Source of the DNA: Lentzea terrae
GTDB taxonomy: Bacteria; Actinomycetota; Actinomycetes; Mycobacteriales; Pseudonocardiaceae
NCBI RefSeq assembly: GCF_003265345.1
Contig: NZ_QFWW01000034.1
Coordinates: 166,760 to 230,759 of the forward strand
Direction: 5' to 3'
DNA length: 64,000 nt
Position numbers and translations under genes: made by a program. The notes under the pieces were generated by a model that saw only the letters and a program-made list of their open reading frames with translations, did no database searches and was not told the origin of the DNA. Below are positions 16,715-25,893 of the stretch, piece after piece. Each line of letters begins with the position of its first letter. The stretch's first letter is position 1.

Positions 16715-16754
16715 GTGTGAGAGGACTATGAGGCTGCTATGAGCGGCCTGTGAC
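16715..16754 (+). promoter_or_regulatory. Four 11-bp-phased TGAG direct repeats before the RND operon
   Basis: The heptamer-like unit recurs as GTGTGAG (16715), CTATGAG (16726), CTATGAG (16737) and CTGTGAC (16748), each exactly 11 bp after the last. Such one-turn direct repeats are the binding pattern of OmpR/PhoB-type response regulators and of SARP regulators, and both types are encoded at 26-28 kb. The array ends about 60 bp before the first RND gene. Confidence 0.6.
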
Positions 16755-16813
16755 CAGGTGCGTTCATCTTCGCTCCATGCCTGCAGGGTCATCGGAGTGA
16801 AGGGTCCCCGGCC

Positions 16814-19800
16814 ATGATGCGTTGGATCGTCGGGTCGAGCCAGAAGTACCGCCGTCTCGTCCTGGCGGTCGCGGTCGCCCTGATCGCGCTCGGCTTCGTG
16901 CAGCTGCGCAACAGCAGCGTTGAGGCACTGCCCGAATTCGGGCCAGTGAGGGTCGACGTCCAGGTGGAGGCGCTGGGACTGTCCGCGGAAGAGGTCGAGA
17001 ACCTCATCACGAACCCCATCGAGAACGAGTTCTTCAACGGGATTCCGTGGCTCGCGAAGCTGGAGTCGCGCACCATTCCCGGTCTCACGTCGATGGAAAT
17101 GACGTTCGAACCGGGCACGGATCCCATCCGTGCCCGGCAGGTCGTGCAGGAGCGCCTGACCATGGCGCCGGCGCTGCCACAGGCGTCGTCCAAGCCGCCG
17201 CTGGTGGTGCAGCCCCTGTCGTCCACCGGCCGGTTGATGATGATCGGGTTGTCGTCCAAGGACAAGTCGCTGATCGACATGTCGCTGTTGTCGCGGTGGA
17301 CGGTCGTGCCGCGGTTGCTCAGCGTGCCCGGCGTGGCGAACGTGGCGATCTGGGGCTTCCGCGACCGGCAGTTGCAGGTGCAGGTCGACCCGTCACAGCT
17401 CGCGACGAACGCCGTGACGCTGGACCAGGTGCTGCGCACGTCGGCCAACGCGCTGTGGGTGTCACCGCTGACGTTCGTCGAGGCGTCCACGCCAGGGCTC
17501 GGTGGCTTCGTGGACACGAAGAACCAGCGCATCGAGATCCAGCACAACCAGCCGATCAAGACGGCCGCCGAGCTCGGCAAGGTGACGATCCAGGGTGCGG
17601 AGGACCGCGGCCTGAAGCTCGCCGACGTCGCCTCGATCACCGAGGACCACCAGATCCTCATCGGTGACGCGGTCGTCAACGACCAGCCGAACCTGATGCT
17701 CGTCGTCGAGCGGTTCCCCGGCAGCAGCGTCTCCGAGGTCACCAAGAACGTCGAGGCCGCGCTGAACGAGCTGCGGCCCGGCCTGCCCGGCGTGCAGATG
17801 GACACGACGGTCTACCGGCCGGCGTCGTTCGTCGACCGGATGAAGGAGAACCTGGTCGCGACGCTGCTCATCGGTGCTCTCCTGCTGCTGCTCGTGCTCG
17901 GCGCCTTCCTGTTCCACTGGCGCAGCGCGCTGGTCAGCCTCGTCACCGTGGCGGCATCGCTCGGGGCGACCGTGCTCGTCCTGTCCTGGTTCGGAATACC
18001 GCTGAACCTGATGACGGTGGCGGGCCTGGTGATGGCGCTGGCTGTGGTGATCGACGACGCCGTCGTGGGTGTGGAGAACGTCCGGCAACGGCTGCGGGAG
18101 CGCGGTGAGACGTCCGCCGGCGACGTGATCGGCGCGGCGATCGTCGAGGTGCGGGGGCCGTTGTTCGTCGCGGCGGTCATCACCGCGGTGTCGGTCGTGC
18201 CGCTGCTCGTGCTCGACGGTGTGCGGGGCGCGTTCCTCACGCCGGTGGCGGTCGCGTTCCTGATCGCGACGACGGTGTCGCTGCTGAGCGCGTTGATCGT
18301 GGCGCCCGTGCTGGCCACGATGCTGCTGGCGAAGGAGTCGTTGGCGCACAAGCCATCCCCGGTCGCGGCCTGGATGGAACGCCGCTACGACGGGCTGGTG
18401 TCGTACTTCGTGCGCTTCCGCTTGGCGGGGTACGCGCTCGGTGCGGTGTTGCTGATCGCGGCCGCGGTGGCGCTGCCGTTGCTCGGTGCCCAGCCGCTGG
18501 CGCCGACGCTGCAGGAACGCGACGTGCTGATCAAGTGGGAGGCAGCTCCCGGCGCTTCCCGCCCGGAGATGAACCGGATCACGTCCGCGCTCACCGCCGA
18601 ACTGCGCTCGACGAACGGCGTGCGCAACGCGGGAGCGCACACCGGACGCGCGCTGGCGTCCGACCAGATCGTCAACATCAACTCCGGTGAGGTCTGGGTC
18701 AGCATGCGCCCGGAGGCCAACTACGACAGCACCTTGAACGCGGTGCGCTCGGTCGTCGAGGGCTATCCCGGCATCCGCAGCGAGGTGGTCACCTACTCGG
18801 ACCGCCAGGTCCGTGACGTCCTCAGCCGCGGCACGACCGCCGACCTCGTCGTGCGCGTCTACGGCAACGACTACGGCGTGCTCAACGACAAGGCGAACGA
18901 GGTGCTGGGCATCATCAAGGGCATCGAGGGCGTCACCGACCCGCGGATCAACTCGACCGAGGTCCAGCCGACCATGGAGATCGAGGTCCTCGTGGACCGC
19001 GCGGCGAAGTACGGCCTCAAGCCCGGCGACGTCCGCAGGCAGTCCGCGACGCTGGTCGCGGCCACCGTGGCGGGCAACCTGTTCGACGACCAGAAGATCT
19101 TCGAGGTCGTGGTGTGGGGCAAGCCGGAACTGCGCCGCAACCCCGACTCCGTCAAGAACCTGCTGATCGACGCGCCGACCGGTGGACCGGACGGCGGGCC
19201 GACCCAGGTGAAGCTGAGCGAGGTCGCGGACGTCCGGGTCTCGCCGAAGCCCGCGATGATCACGCACGACCAGGTGTCGCGCAGCATCGACGTGGTCGCG
19301 AACGTCCGCGGCCAGTCGCTGGCCGACGTCACGGCCACCGTGTCCGACCGCGTCAAGGGTGTGAGCTTCCCGCGTGAACACCACCTCGAGGTGCTCGGCG
19401 AGAGCCAGGCCCGGTCGGCGTCGGACTTCCGCGTGTGGACCTACATCGCGGGCGCCGCGGTCCTGATCTACTTCCTGCTCCAGGCGGGTCTGCACAGCTG
19501 GCGGCTGGCCACACTGCAGTTCCTCCTGCTGCCGGCGGCTCTGTCGGGTGGCGTGGTGGCCGCCGTGCTCGCCGGGTCCTCGATGTCGGTCGCCGCGTTG
19601 CTGGGCCTGCTCGCCGTGCTGGCTGTGGCCGTGCGCACCGGCGTGCTGCAGATCGCTGCGCTGCAAGGACAGGCGGCCACCGGTCCCGATGTCGTGCGGA
19701 GTGCGCGAGAACGGTTCACCCCGGCGGTGACCGGACTGCTGGCGACCGGCCTCGTCCTCGTGCCGTTCGCGGTCTACGGCGCCGTGACCGGACTCGAGGT

Positions 19801-19933
19801 TCTCGCCCCGCTCGCGCTGGTCGTGGTGGGCGGCCTGGTCACCACCGCACTGGTGAACCTGTTGGTGCTACCCGGTCTCTACCCCCAGTTCGCCGCTCAC
19901 GAGAAGACAGCTGAGGAGAACGCGGATGTCTAG
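16814..19933 (+). CDS. RND-family efflux permease 1 (CusA/CzcA-like)
   Basis: This 1039-residue permease has the RND plan: TM1 near residues 12-30, a large extracytoplasmic loop, TM2-6 at about 350-500, a second loop and TM8-12 at about 875-1025. The TM4 relay region reads AVVIDDAVVGVEN, with the acidic pair of the heavy-metal RND group. The C-terminal half is less canonical: the usual ARNGILMIN segment of TM10/11 is VRTGVLQIA here, so one conserved Asn is lost. Substrate may be a metal or an amphipathic compound. The next gene overlaps by 8 nt. This is a large RND of Gram-negative type in a Gram-positive background. Confidence 0.93.
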   Translation: MMRWIVGSSQKYRRLVLAVAVALIALGFVQLRNSSVEALPEFGPVRVDVQVEALGLSAEEVENLITNPIENEFFNGIPWLAKLESRTIPGLTSMEMTFEPGTDPIRARQVVQERLTMAPALPQASSKPPLVVQPLSSTGRLMMIGLSSKDKSLIDMSLLSRWTVVPRLLSVPGVANVAIWGFRDRQLQVQVDPSQLATNAVTLDQVLRTSANALWVSPLTFVEASTPGLGGFVDTKNQRIEIQHNQPIKTAAELGKVTIQGAEDRGLKLADVASITEDHQILIGDAVVNDQPNLMLVVERFPGSSVSEVTKNVEAALNELRPGLPGVQMDTTVYRPASFVDRMKENLVATLLIGALLLLLVLGAFLFHWRSALVSLVTVAASLGATVLVLSWFGIPLNLMTVAGLVMALAVVIDDAVVGVENVRQRLRERGETSAGDVIGAAIVEVRGPLFVAAVITAVSVVPLLVLDGVRGAFLTPVAVAFLIATTVSLLSALIVAPVLATMLLAKESLAHKPSPVAAWMERRYDGLVSYFVRFRLAGYALGAVLLIAAAVALPLLGAQPLAPTLQERDVLIKWEAAPGASRPEMNRITSALTAELRSTNGVRNAGAHTGRALASDQIVNINSGEVWVSMRPEANYDSTLNAVRSVVEGYPGIRSEVVTYSDRQVRDVLSRGTTADLVVRVYGNDYGVLNDKANEVLGIIKGIEGVTDPRINSTEVQPTMEIEVLVDRAAKYGLKPGDVRRQSATLVAATVAGNLFDDQKIFEVVVWGKPELRRNPDSVKNLLIDAPTGGPDGGPTQVKLSEVADVRVSPKPAMITHDQVSRSIDVVANVRGQSLADVTATVSDRVKGVSFPREHHLEVLGESQARSASDFRVWTYIAGAAVLIYFLLQAGLHSWRLATLQFLLLPAALSGGVVAAVLAGSSMSVAALLGLLAVLAVAVRTGVLQIAALQGQAATGPDVVRSARERFTPAVTGLLATGLVLVPFAVYGAVTGLEVLAPLALVVVGGLVTTALVNLLVLPGLYPQFAAHEKTAEENADV

Positions 19934-20366
19934 CCAACGATGGGCCGCGGCGGCCCTGATCGTCCTCGGCCTGGGAGCGGCGGGCTGCAACGCCCCCACC
20001 TCGGCCACCGGTCCCGCCCAGGAGAAGCCGGCGAAGGTGGAAGCGATCCAGGGCAAGAGCGTGAAGAGCGTGACCCTGACCGACCAGGCTGAGAAACGCG
20101 TCGGCGTCGAGACGACCACGGTCGCCACCGCCGCCACCGGAACGGTGGTGCCGTATCAGGCGGTGCTCTACACACCGGACGGCAAGACCTGGGTCTACAC
20201 CGTCGCCGGAACGCGCCAGTACGTGCGCGAGGAGGTCACCATCGCGAACGTGGGCGGCAACGCGGGCGACGAGGCGTTCCTCTCCTCCGGCCCCAAGGCG
20301 GGGACCACGATCGTCAAGATCGGTCTGATCGAGCTGTACGGAGCCGAACTCGGCGTCGGGAAGTAG
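19926..20366 (+). CDS. Lipoprotein, minimal RND adaptor (HlyD/MFP C-terminal domains only)
   Basis: This 146-residue lipoprotein has a signal with lipobox GAAGC (Cys about 21) and then a short linker. The rest corresponds to the beta-barrel and membrane-proximal parts of RND adaptors: VPYQAVLYTPDGKTWVYTV, VREEVTIANVGGN and GPKAGTTIVKIGLIELYGAEL. The lipoyl domain and the long alpha-hairpin that reach the outer-membrane channel in Gram-negative systems are absent. It is sandwiched between two RND genes with an 8-nt overlap before and a 6-nt gap after. It probably acts on the outer face of the membrane, loading or capping both permeases. Confidence 0.82.
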   Translation: MSSQRWAAAALIVLGLGAAGCNAPTSATGPAQEKPAKVEAIQGKSVKSVTLTDQAEKRVGVETTTVATAATGTVVPYQAVLYTPDGKTWVYTVAGTRQYVREEVTIANVGGNAGDEAFLSSGPKAGTTIVKIGLIELYGAELGVGK

Positions 20367-20372
20367 CCGGCC

Positions 20373-23300
20373 ATGATGCGATGGATCATCGGTTCGAGCC
20401 TGAAGCTCAAGTTCCTCGTGGTCGTCGGCGCGTCGATGATGATGTTCTTCGGCATCCTGCAAGTGAAGGACATGTCGATCGACGCGTTCCCGGAGTTCGC
20501 GCCGCCCCGCGTGGAAATCCAGACCATCTGCATCGGACTGTCCGCCAAGGACGTCGAAGAGCTCGTGTCGGTGCCGTTGGAACAGGGGCTCAACGGCATC
20601 GAGGGACTGACCGCGATGCGGTCGAAGTCCGTGTCCCAGCTGTCGTCGATCGTGATGATCTTCGAACAGGGCACCGACCTGATGAAGGCGAGGCTGCTGA
20701 TCCAGGAACGCGTCAACGCGATCACGCCGCGGCTGCCGCGGTGGGCGAACCCGCCGTTCATGATCCAGCCGTTGTCGTCGACCAGCCGCGCCATGAAGAT
20801 CGGCATCTCGCAGGCGGACAAGTCCGACCATGCCCACGTCGACATGGCGCTGCTGGCGTACTGGACGCTGCGGCCGCGGCTGATGCGCGTGCCGGGCGTC
20901 GCGAACGCGGCGATCTGGGGCGACCGGTGGCACGTGAAGCAGGCGCTGGTAGACCCGGATCTGATGGTGAAGCACAACGTCACCATGCAGCAGGTGCTCG
21001 ACTCGGCGGGCAACGCCGTGGACGTCGGGCAGCTGAAGTTCAAGGGTGGCTTCGAGATCGGCACCGGCGGGTACGTCGACACGGCCAACAACCGGTTCCC
21101 CGTGCAGCACCAGCTGCCGCAGCTGAGCGGGCAGCAGCTGGCCGAGATTCCGATCGAGACCAAACCCGGCCAGCCGAAGGTCTACCTCAAGGACGTCGCC
21201 GAGATCCGCGACGACGTCATGCCGCCGTCCCTGCTGACCGGCGACGCCGTCATCAACGACGGCCTCGGCATCATGATCATCATCGAGAAGCTGCCGTGGG
21301 CCAACACGCTGGAGGTCACGAAGGGCGTCGAAGAGGCGATCAAGGACTTCCAGCCGGGCATGCGCGGGCTGGAGGTCGACACCGAGATCTTCCGGCCGGC
21401 GACGTTCATCGAGACGTCCGTGGGCAACCTGGGCCGCGCGATGCTGATCGGCTTCGGCCTGGTGGTGCTGATCCTGATCTTCTTCCTGTTCGAGTGGCGG
21501 GTCGCGCTGATCAGCGCGATCACGATCCCGTTGTCGCTCATCGCCGCGGGGCTCGTGTTGAACGCCATGGGTGCGACGATCAACGTGATGATCCTGGCAG
21601 GCCTGGTCATTGCGCTCGGCGTCCTCGTGGACGACGCGATCATCGACATCGAGAACATCGTGCGGCGAATACGCCAGCACCGCCGTGAGGGCAGTGACAA
21701 GTCGACCGCGGCCATCATCCTGGAGGCCTCGATCGAGGTACGCGGCCCGATCGTGCACGCGACGCTGATCATCCTGGCGTCGACGGCACCGGTGTTCCTC
21801 CTCAGTGGACTGACGGGTGCGTTCTTCCGGCCGCTGGCGTTCGCGTACGGGTTGTCGATCCTGGCGTCGCTGCTGGTGGCGTTGACGGTGATCCCGGCAC
21901 TGGCGCTGATCATGCTGCGCAACGCCCCGATCGAGCAGCGCGAGTCGCCGTTGGTGCGGTGGCTGCAACGCGGCTACACGGCACTGCTGGCGAGGATCGT
22001 GCCGCGTCCGGGTGTGGCGTACTCGAGTGTGGCCGTGGTGATGGTCGCGGGCATCGCGGTCGCGCCGTTCCTCGGCCAGAACCTGTTCCCCGCGTTCAAG
22101 GAACGGGACTTCCTGATGCACTGGGTCGCCCAGCCGGGCACCTCGCGCGAGGAGATGGTCCGCATCACGCAGCAAGCCAGCAAGGAGCTCCGCGCGATTC
22201 CGGGCGTGCGCAACTTCGGCGCGCACATCGGCCAGGGCACGCTCGCCGACGAGGTCGTCGGCATGAACTTCACCGAGAACTGGATCAGCATCGCCCCGGA
22301 GGTCGACTACGCGAAAACCGTTGCCGCCGTGCAGAAGGTCGTCGACGGCTATCCGGGTCTGCAACGCGACGTGCAGACCTACCTCAAGGAACGCACGAAG
22401 GAGGTGCTGACCGGGTCCAGCGACGCGATCACGATCCGGATCTACGGCGACGACCTCGACGGCATCCGGCAGAAGGCCAACGAGGTCAAGGACCTCATGG
22501 CCGGGATCGACGGCATCATCGAGGAACACGTGACGCTGCAGACGAACATCCCGCAGGTGGCCGTGGAAGTCGATCTGCAGAAGGCCTCGCAGTACGGGAT
22601 CTCCCCCGGTGAGGTGCGGCGCACGGCCGCCGCGTTCATCTCCTCCGAGGAGGCCGGCGACATCTGGCGCAACGGCAAGAACACCGAGGTGCACGTGTGG
22701 TCGCAGCCCAAGGCCCGCTACAGCGTGGAGTCGGTGCGCCAGTTGCTGATGGACGCGCCGGACGGCCGGAAGGTGCCGATCGGTGACCTCGCCTCGGTGA
22801 AGGTCGTGTCCACACCGAACCAGATCCTGCGCGAGAACGGATCACGCCGGATCGACGTGGGCGCCAACGTGGCCGAGGGCGCCGCGCTCGGTGACGTGGC
22901 GGGCGAGGTCGAGCGGCGGCTGGCCCAGGTTTCGATGCCCGCCGGGTTCCACGCCGAACTGCTGGGCGAGTACAAGGAGGCCACCGCGGCACAGAACCGG
23001 TTGCTGCTCTTCGCCGGTGGCGCGGTGATCGCGATCCTGCTGATCCTGGTGACCGCGTTCGGCAGCTGGCGGCTGGCCGTGCTGGTGATGCTCACGTTGC
23101 CGATGGCACTGGCCGGTGGCGTGTTCGGGGCGTGGCTCACCGGCGGGATCCTCTCGCTCGGGTCACTCGTCGGGTTCTTCACGGTGCTCGGCATCGCGGC
23201 CCGCAACGGAATCCTGATGATCAACCACTTCCAGCACCTGGAACGGGAGGAGGGTGTGCCGTTCGGCCGCGAGCTCGTGCTGCGCGGCGCCCGCGAACGT

Positions 23301-23549
23301 CTCGCGCCGATCCTGATGACCTCACTGGCCGCCGGTCTGGCCCTGGTGCCACTGGCCATCGCCGGCGACCTGCCCGGCCACGAGATCGAGCACCCGATGG
23401 CGATCGTCATCATCGGCGGCCTCTTCACCTCCACCTTGCTCAACCTCTTCGTGACCCCGTCCCTCTACCTCCGCTTCGCCGCCCCCCGCCGAGCCAAACC
23501 AACCCCGTCCCCCGAACCAGCCCCGCCCCCCGAACCGGTCCCGGCCTAG
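20373..23549 (+). CDS. RND-family efflux permease 2 (CusA/CzcA-like)
   Basis: This 1058-residue permease is paralogous to the one 440 bp upstream; both start MMRWI(V/I)GSS. TM4 reads LGVLVDDAIIDIENIVRRI and TM10/11 keeps the canonical GIAARNGILMINHF, so this copy has the complete set of conserved residues. The second loop carries FPAFKERDFLMHWVAQPGTSREEM, typical of CzcA-like proteins. The C terminus is a proline-rich cytoplasmic tail of about 30 residues. It is the last gene of the RND operon and ends 6 nt before a perfect 25-bp terminator stem. RND permeases work as trimers; whether the two here mix is unknown. Confidence 0.95.
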   Translation: MMRWIIGSSLKLKFLVVVGASMMMFFGILQVKDMSIDAFPEFAPPRVEIQTICIGLSAKDVEELVSVPLEQGLNGIEGLTAMRSKSVSQLSSIVMIFEQGTDLMKARLLIQERVNAITPRLPRWANPPFMIQPLSSTSRAMKIGISQADKSDHAHVDMALLAYWTLRPRLMRVPGVANAAIWGDRWHVKQALVDPDLMVKHNVTMQQVLDSAGNAVDVGQLKFKGGFEIGTGGYVDTANNRFPVQHQLPQLSGQQLAEIPIETKPGQPKVYLKDVAEIRDDVMPPSLLTGDAVINDGLGIMIIIEKLPWANTLEVTKGVEEAIKDFQPGMRGLEVDTEIFRPATFIETSVGNLGRAMLIGFGLVVLILIFFLFEWRVALISAITIPLSLIAAGLVLNAMGATINVMILAGLVIALGVLVDDAIIDIENIVRRIRQHRREGSDKSTAAIILEASIEVRGPIVHATLIILASTAPVFLLSGLTGAFFRPLAFAYGLSILASLLVALTVIPALALIMLRNAPIEQRESPLVRWLQRGYTALLARIVPRPGVAYSSVAVVMVAGIAVAPFLGQNLFPAFKERDFLMHWVAQPGTSREEMVRITQQASKELRAIPGVRNFGAHIGQGTLADEVVGMNFTENWISIAPEVDYAKTVAAVQKVVDGYPGLQRDVQTYLKERTKEVLTGSSDAITIRIYGDDLDGIRQKANEVKDLMAGIDGIIEEHVTLQTNIPQVAVEVDLQKASQYGISPGEVRRTAAAFISSEEAGDIWRNGKNTEVHVWSQPKARYSVESVRQLLMDAPDGRKVPIGDLASVKVVSTPNQILRENGSRRIDVGANVAEGAALGDVAGEVERRLAQVSMPAGFHAELLGEYKEATAAQNRLLLFAGGAVIAILLILVTAFGSWRLAVLVMLTLPMALAGGVFGAWLTGGILSLGSLVGFFTVLGIAARNGILMINHFQHLEREEGVPFGRELVLRGARERLAPILMTSLAAGLALVPLAIAGDLPGHEIEHPMAIVIIGGLFTSTLLNLFVTPSLYLRFAAPRRAKPTPSPEPAPPPEPVPA

Positions 23550-23554
23550 CTGAA

Positions 23555-23609
23555 AACGATGAACGGCGCTTTTGTCCACCTCACGTGGACAAAAGCGCCG
23601 TTCATCGTT
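23555..23609. terminator. Strong bidirectional terminator after the RND operon
   Basis: A perfect 25-bp stem (23555-23579 with 23585-23609) has a 5-nt loop CTCAC. The stem contains TTTT and AAAA runs and lies between the convergent RND operon and ABC operon, whose stop codon is at 23611. Confidence 0.88.
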
Positions 23610-23610
23610 C

Positions 23611-24129
23611 TCACGCCGTGTTGCGAAGGCGGCGGCGGACCGCGAAGACCGCGAGGCCCAGCAGGATCGGCACGATCACCGCGATCGGCAGTGCTCCGCC
23701 GGCGCTGAGCGTGCGCCGGCCCGCCACGTCGACGTGGATCGGCGGACTGACCGACAGCGACTCGGAGCCGTTGGGCAGCACGACCGCGTAGACGTTGAAC
23801 ACCCCGGCGTTCACCGCCTGGACGTCCCACGACACCTCGGCGCGCTCCCCGGGCCTCAGCGGCGGCAGCGACTGCGTCGGCGCGGCGGTCCAGTCCTCCA
23901 GGTCCACGTACACGTCGTTCAGCGAGGCGACGTTCAGATGTGCGATCAGCTTCCCGGTCGGCGACGAACCGGTGTTGGTGACCGTCGACCTGATGTTCAG
24001 GTACTGCCCGACGGTGCCGGTGATGCGGGACTCCGACACCGCCACCTCGACGGTCGCCGACGCCATGGCGGGGAACAGCGTCAGCACCAGCAAGGCGAGC
24101 AGCAGTCTCGTTCCGATGCGCGATCTCAT
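23611..24129 (-). CDS. Secreted, C-terminally anchored protein of the ABC operon
   Basis: This 172-residue protein has a Sec signal (residues 1-26, TRLLLALLVLTLFPAMASA), an extracytoplasmic beta-sandwich-like domain and a C-terminal membrane segment with a basic stop (PIAVIVPILLGLAVFAVRRRL). The middle part (VGQYLNIRSTVTNTGSSPTG, LPPLRPGERAEVSWDVQAVNAGVFNVYAVV) looks like a NEW3/CARDB-type domain found beside ABC-2 exporters. The ATG overlaps the permease stop as ATGA, so it is translated with the exporter. It may help fold, tether or receive the exported substrate. Confidence 0.8.
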   Translation of the reverse strand: MRSRIGTRLLLALLVLTLFPAMASATVEVAVSESRITGTVGQYLNIRSTVTNTGSSPTGKLIAHLNVASLNDVYVDLEDWTAAPTQSLPPLRPGERAEVSWDVQAVNAGVFNVYAVVLPNGSESLSVSPPIHVDVAGRRTLSAGGALPIAVIVPILLGLAVFAVRRRLRNTA

Positions 24130-24896
24130 CCGGAACCAACCCCTCCCGTGAGCCGGACGATGCGCGGCCCGGTCACGGCCAGCGCCACGGCGGTGGCCAG
24201 CACGGCCACCACCGGTGAGATCAGGTACGACAGGTCCTGGGTCCACGAGTGCCCCTTGAGCAGGACCAGGCCGATGTAGTGCATCCCGGCCGTCACCGGG
24301 TTGATCCGCACCAGCAGATCGCCCACCGACGACGTCGGCATCGCGGGCAACTGCGTCGGCGCGAACAACGCGAGCAACAGGAACAGCGACGCGGCCAGGC
24401 TCACCTTGTTGGTGGAGGACCTGGCGCTGATCAGCAGCCCGATCGCCGCCATCGACAGCGCCAGCAGGGTCCCGATCACCAGGCCGAGCAGCACCGCCTC
24501 GCCCACCACCGCGACACCCTTGCCGAGCACCCACAGGTACGGCAGCGCGACCACGAAAACCGCTGCCCACAACGACATCGCGGCCACCAGCTTGCCCAGC
24601 ACGATCGCACCGCGGGACACCGGCGTCAGCAGCAGGCTTTCGAGGGTGCCGCGCTCGCGTTCGCCGCTGATCGCGTCCGCGGCGACGACCAGCGTCAGCA
24701 ACACCCCGACCGCGACGGCGATCTGCAGCACCAGGTTCACCGACTCCCGCTGTTCCAGGAAGTTCAGGATCTGGTTGGTGGCGGCCAGGTAGGTCACCAC
24801 GCTGAGCAGCACGGCGTAGGCGAACGTCAGCACCGGGCCGCGGCCGCTCAACCACAGGTCACGGCACTCCTGGCCGGCGATGACCCGCGCGTTCAC
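24126..24896 (-). CDS. ABC-2-type transporter permease
   Basis: This 256-residue membrane protein has six predicted helices. The characteristic ABC-2 segment SGERERGTLESLLLTPVSRGAIVLGK follows the second helix. It starts at GTG 24896, overlapping the ATPase stop as GTGA, and overlaps the next gene at its own stop as ATGA. With the ATPase upstream it forms an exporter, probably as a homodimer. Substrate is unknown. It may also be the only permease available to the ATPase domain of the SARP fusion across the divergent promoter. Confidence 0.92.
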   Translation of the reverse strand: MNARVIAGQECRDLWLSGRGPVLTFAYAVLLSVVTYLAATNQILNFLEQRESVNLVLQIAVAVGVLLTLVVAADAISGERERGTLESLLLTPVSRGAIVLGKLVAAMSLWAAVFVVALPYLWVLGKGVAVVGEAVLLGLVIGTLLALSMAAIGLLISARSSTNKVSLAASLFLLLALFAPTQLPAMPTSSVGDLLVRINPVTAGMHYIGLVLLKGHSWTQDLSYLISPVVAVLATAVALAVTGPRIVRLTGGVGSG

Positions 24897-25825
24897 GGCG
24901 TACCTCCCCGCGTCATCGCCAGGAAGGCGTCGCTCAACCGCGCGCCGTCGACCTCGAACGACAGCACCGTGACCCCTGCGCCGAGCACCGCGGACAGCAC
25001 GTCGTTCAGGCCGTCCGCCGACGTGACCGTGACGACGTCCTTGGACACCTCGGCCGACACGCCGGGCACGCGCCGCACTGCCTCGGCCGTCCGCGTCACC
25101 TCGCCCGGCGGGACGCGCAGCCGGCCGGACTGGCGGCTGGCCGGCTCCGTGCTCGTCACCTCCGCCACGCTGCCGGACACCACGACCTTGCCCTGGTTCA
25201 TGATCAGCACCGCGGAGCACACCTGCTCGACCTCGGGCAGTGTGTGCGTCGACAGCACGACGGTCGTACCGCGCGCCTCGGCGATCGTCCGCACCAGCGT
25301 GAGCACTTCCCGCTGCCCGGCGGGGTCCAGGCCCAGCGTCGGCTCGTCGAGGAACACCACGGAAGGGTTGTTCACCAGCGCCCGCGCGATGCCCAGGCGC
25401 TGTCGCATGCCGCGGCTGTAGGTCGCTATCCGCGACTGCCCGCGGTCCGCGAGGCCCACCTGGCCGAGCAGGCGCACGGCCGTCTGCCTGGCCTCGTCAC
25501 CGGACAGCCCGAAGAGCCTCCCGTGGTACATCAGATATTCCAATCCCGTCTGATATGCGGGATAGCCGGCGCTTTCCGGCAGCACGCCGATGCGCGCCCG
25601 GATCTCCGCCGGCCGGGACGACGGCACACCCGCGACGGCGAAGTCGCCGCCGGTGGGTGCCAGGACGGTCGAGAGCATGCGGATCGTCGTGGTCTTTCCC
25701 GCCCCGTTCGGGCCGAGCAGACCGATCACCTCTCCCTCGTGCACGGTGAAGCTCACCGAGTCGACCGCTGTCCGGGAACCGAACCATTTCGACAACTCAC
25801 GAGCTTCGAGAGTGACACCTGACAT
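24893..25825 (-). CDS. ABC transporter ATP-binding protein
   Basis: This 310-residue ATPase has Walker A GPNGAGKT, signature YSRGMRQ, Walker B VVFLDEP and the switch His in STHTLPEVE. About 75 residues after the ATPase fold form a small C-terminal domain (VPGVSAEVSKDVVTVTSADG) typical of drug and lantibiotic-type exporters. The ATG 25825 is preceded by a perfect AAAGGAGGT. It is the first gene of a three-gene operon. Its ATPase core is strikingly close to the one fused to the SARP-type regulator encoded divergently 212 bp away, suggesting local duplication. Confidence 0.95.
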   Translation of the reverse strand: MSGVTLEARELSKWFGSRTAVDSVSFTVHEGEVIGLLGPNGAGKTTTIRMLSTVLAPTGGDFAVAGVPSSRPAEIRARIGVLPESAGYPAYQTGLEYLMYHGRLFGLSGDEARQTAVRLLGQVGLADRGQSRIATYSRGMRQRLGIARALVNNPSVVFLDEPTLGLDPAGQREVLTLVRTIAEARGTTVVLSTHTLPEVEQVCSAVLIMNQGKVVVSGSVAEVTSTEPASRQSGRLRVPPGEVTRTAEAVRRVPGVSAEVSKDVVTVTSADGLNDVLSAVLGAGVTVLSFEVDGARLSDAFLAMTRGGTP

Positions 25826-25877
25826 GACACCTCCTTTGCCGTTCGGAGTAACTGCCCATAAGTGGACTTGATGGAGA

Positions 25878-25893
25878 TAAGAGGACCGTGAGA
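25878..25893 (+). promoter_or_regulatory. TGAG-type motif in the ABC/SARP-fusion divergent promoter
   Basis: TAAGAGGACCGTGAGA matches 12 of 16 positions of TGAGAGGACTATGAGG at 16718-16733 before the RND operon. The TAAG and TGAG cores are 11 bp apart. It lies 53 bp upstream of the ABC ATPase start and 145 bp upstream of the fusion gene. The rest of the region 25826-26037 is AT-richer than its surroundings, as expected of a promoter. Confidence 0.55.
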
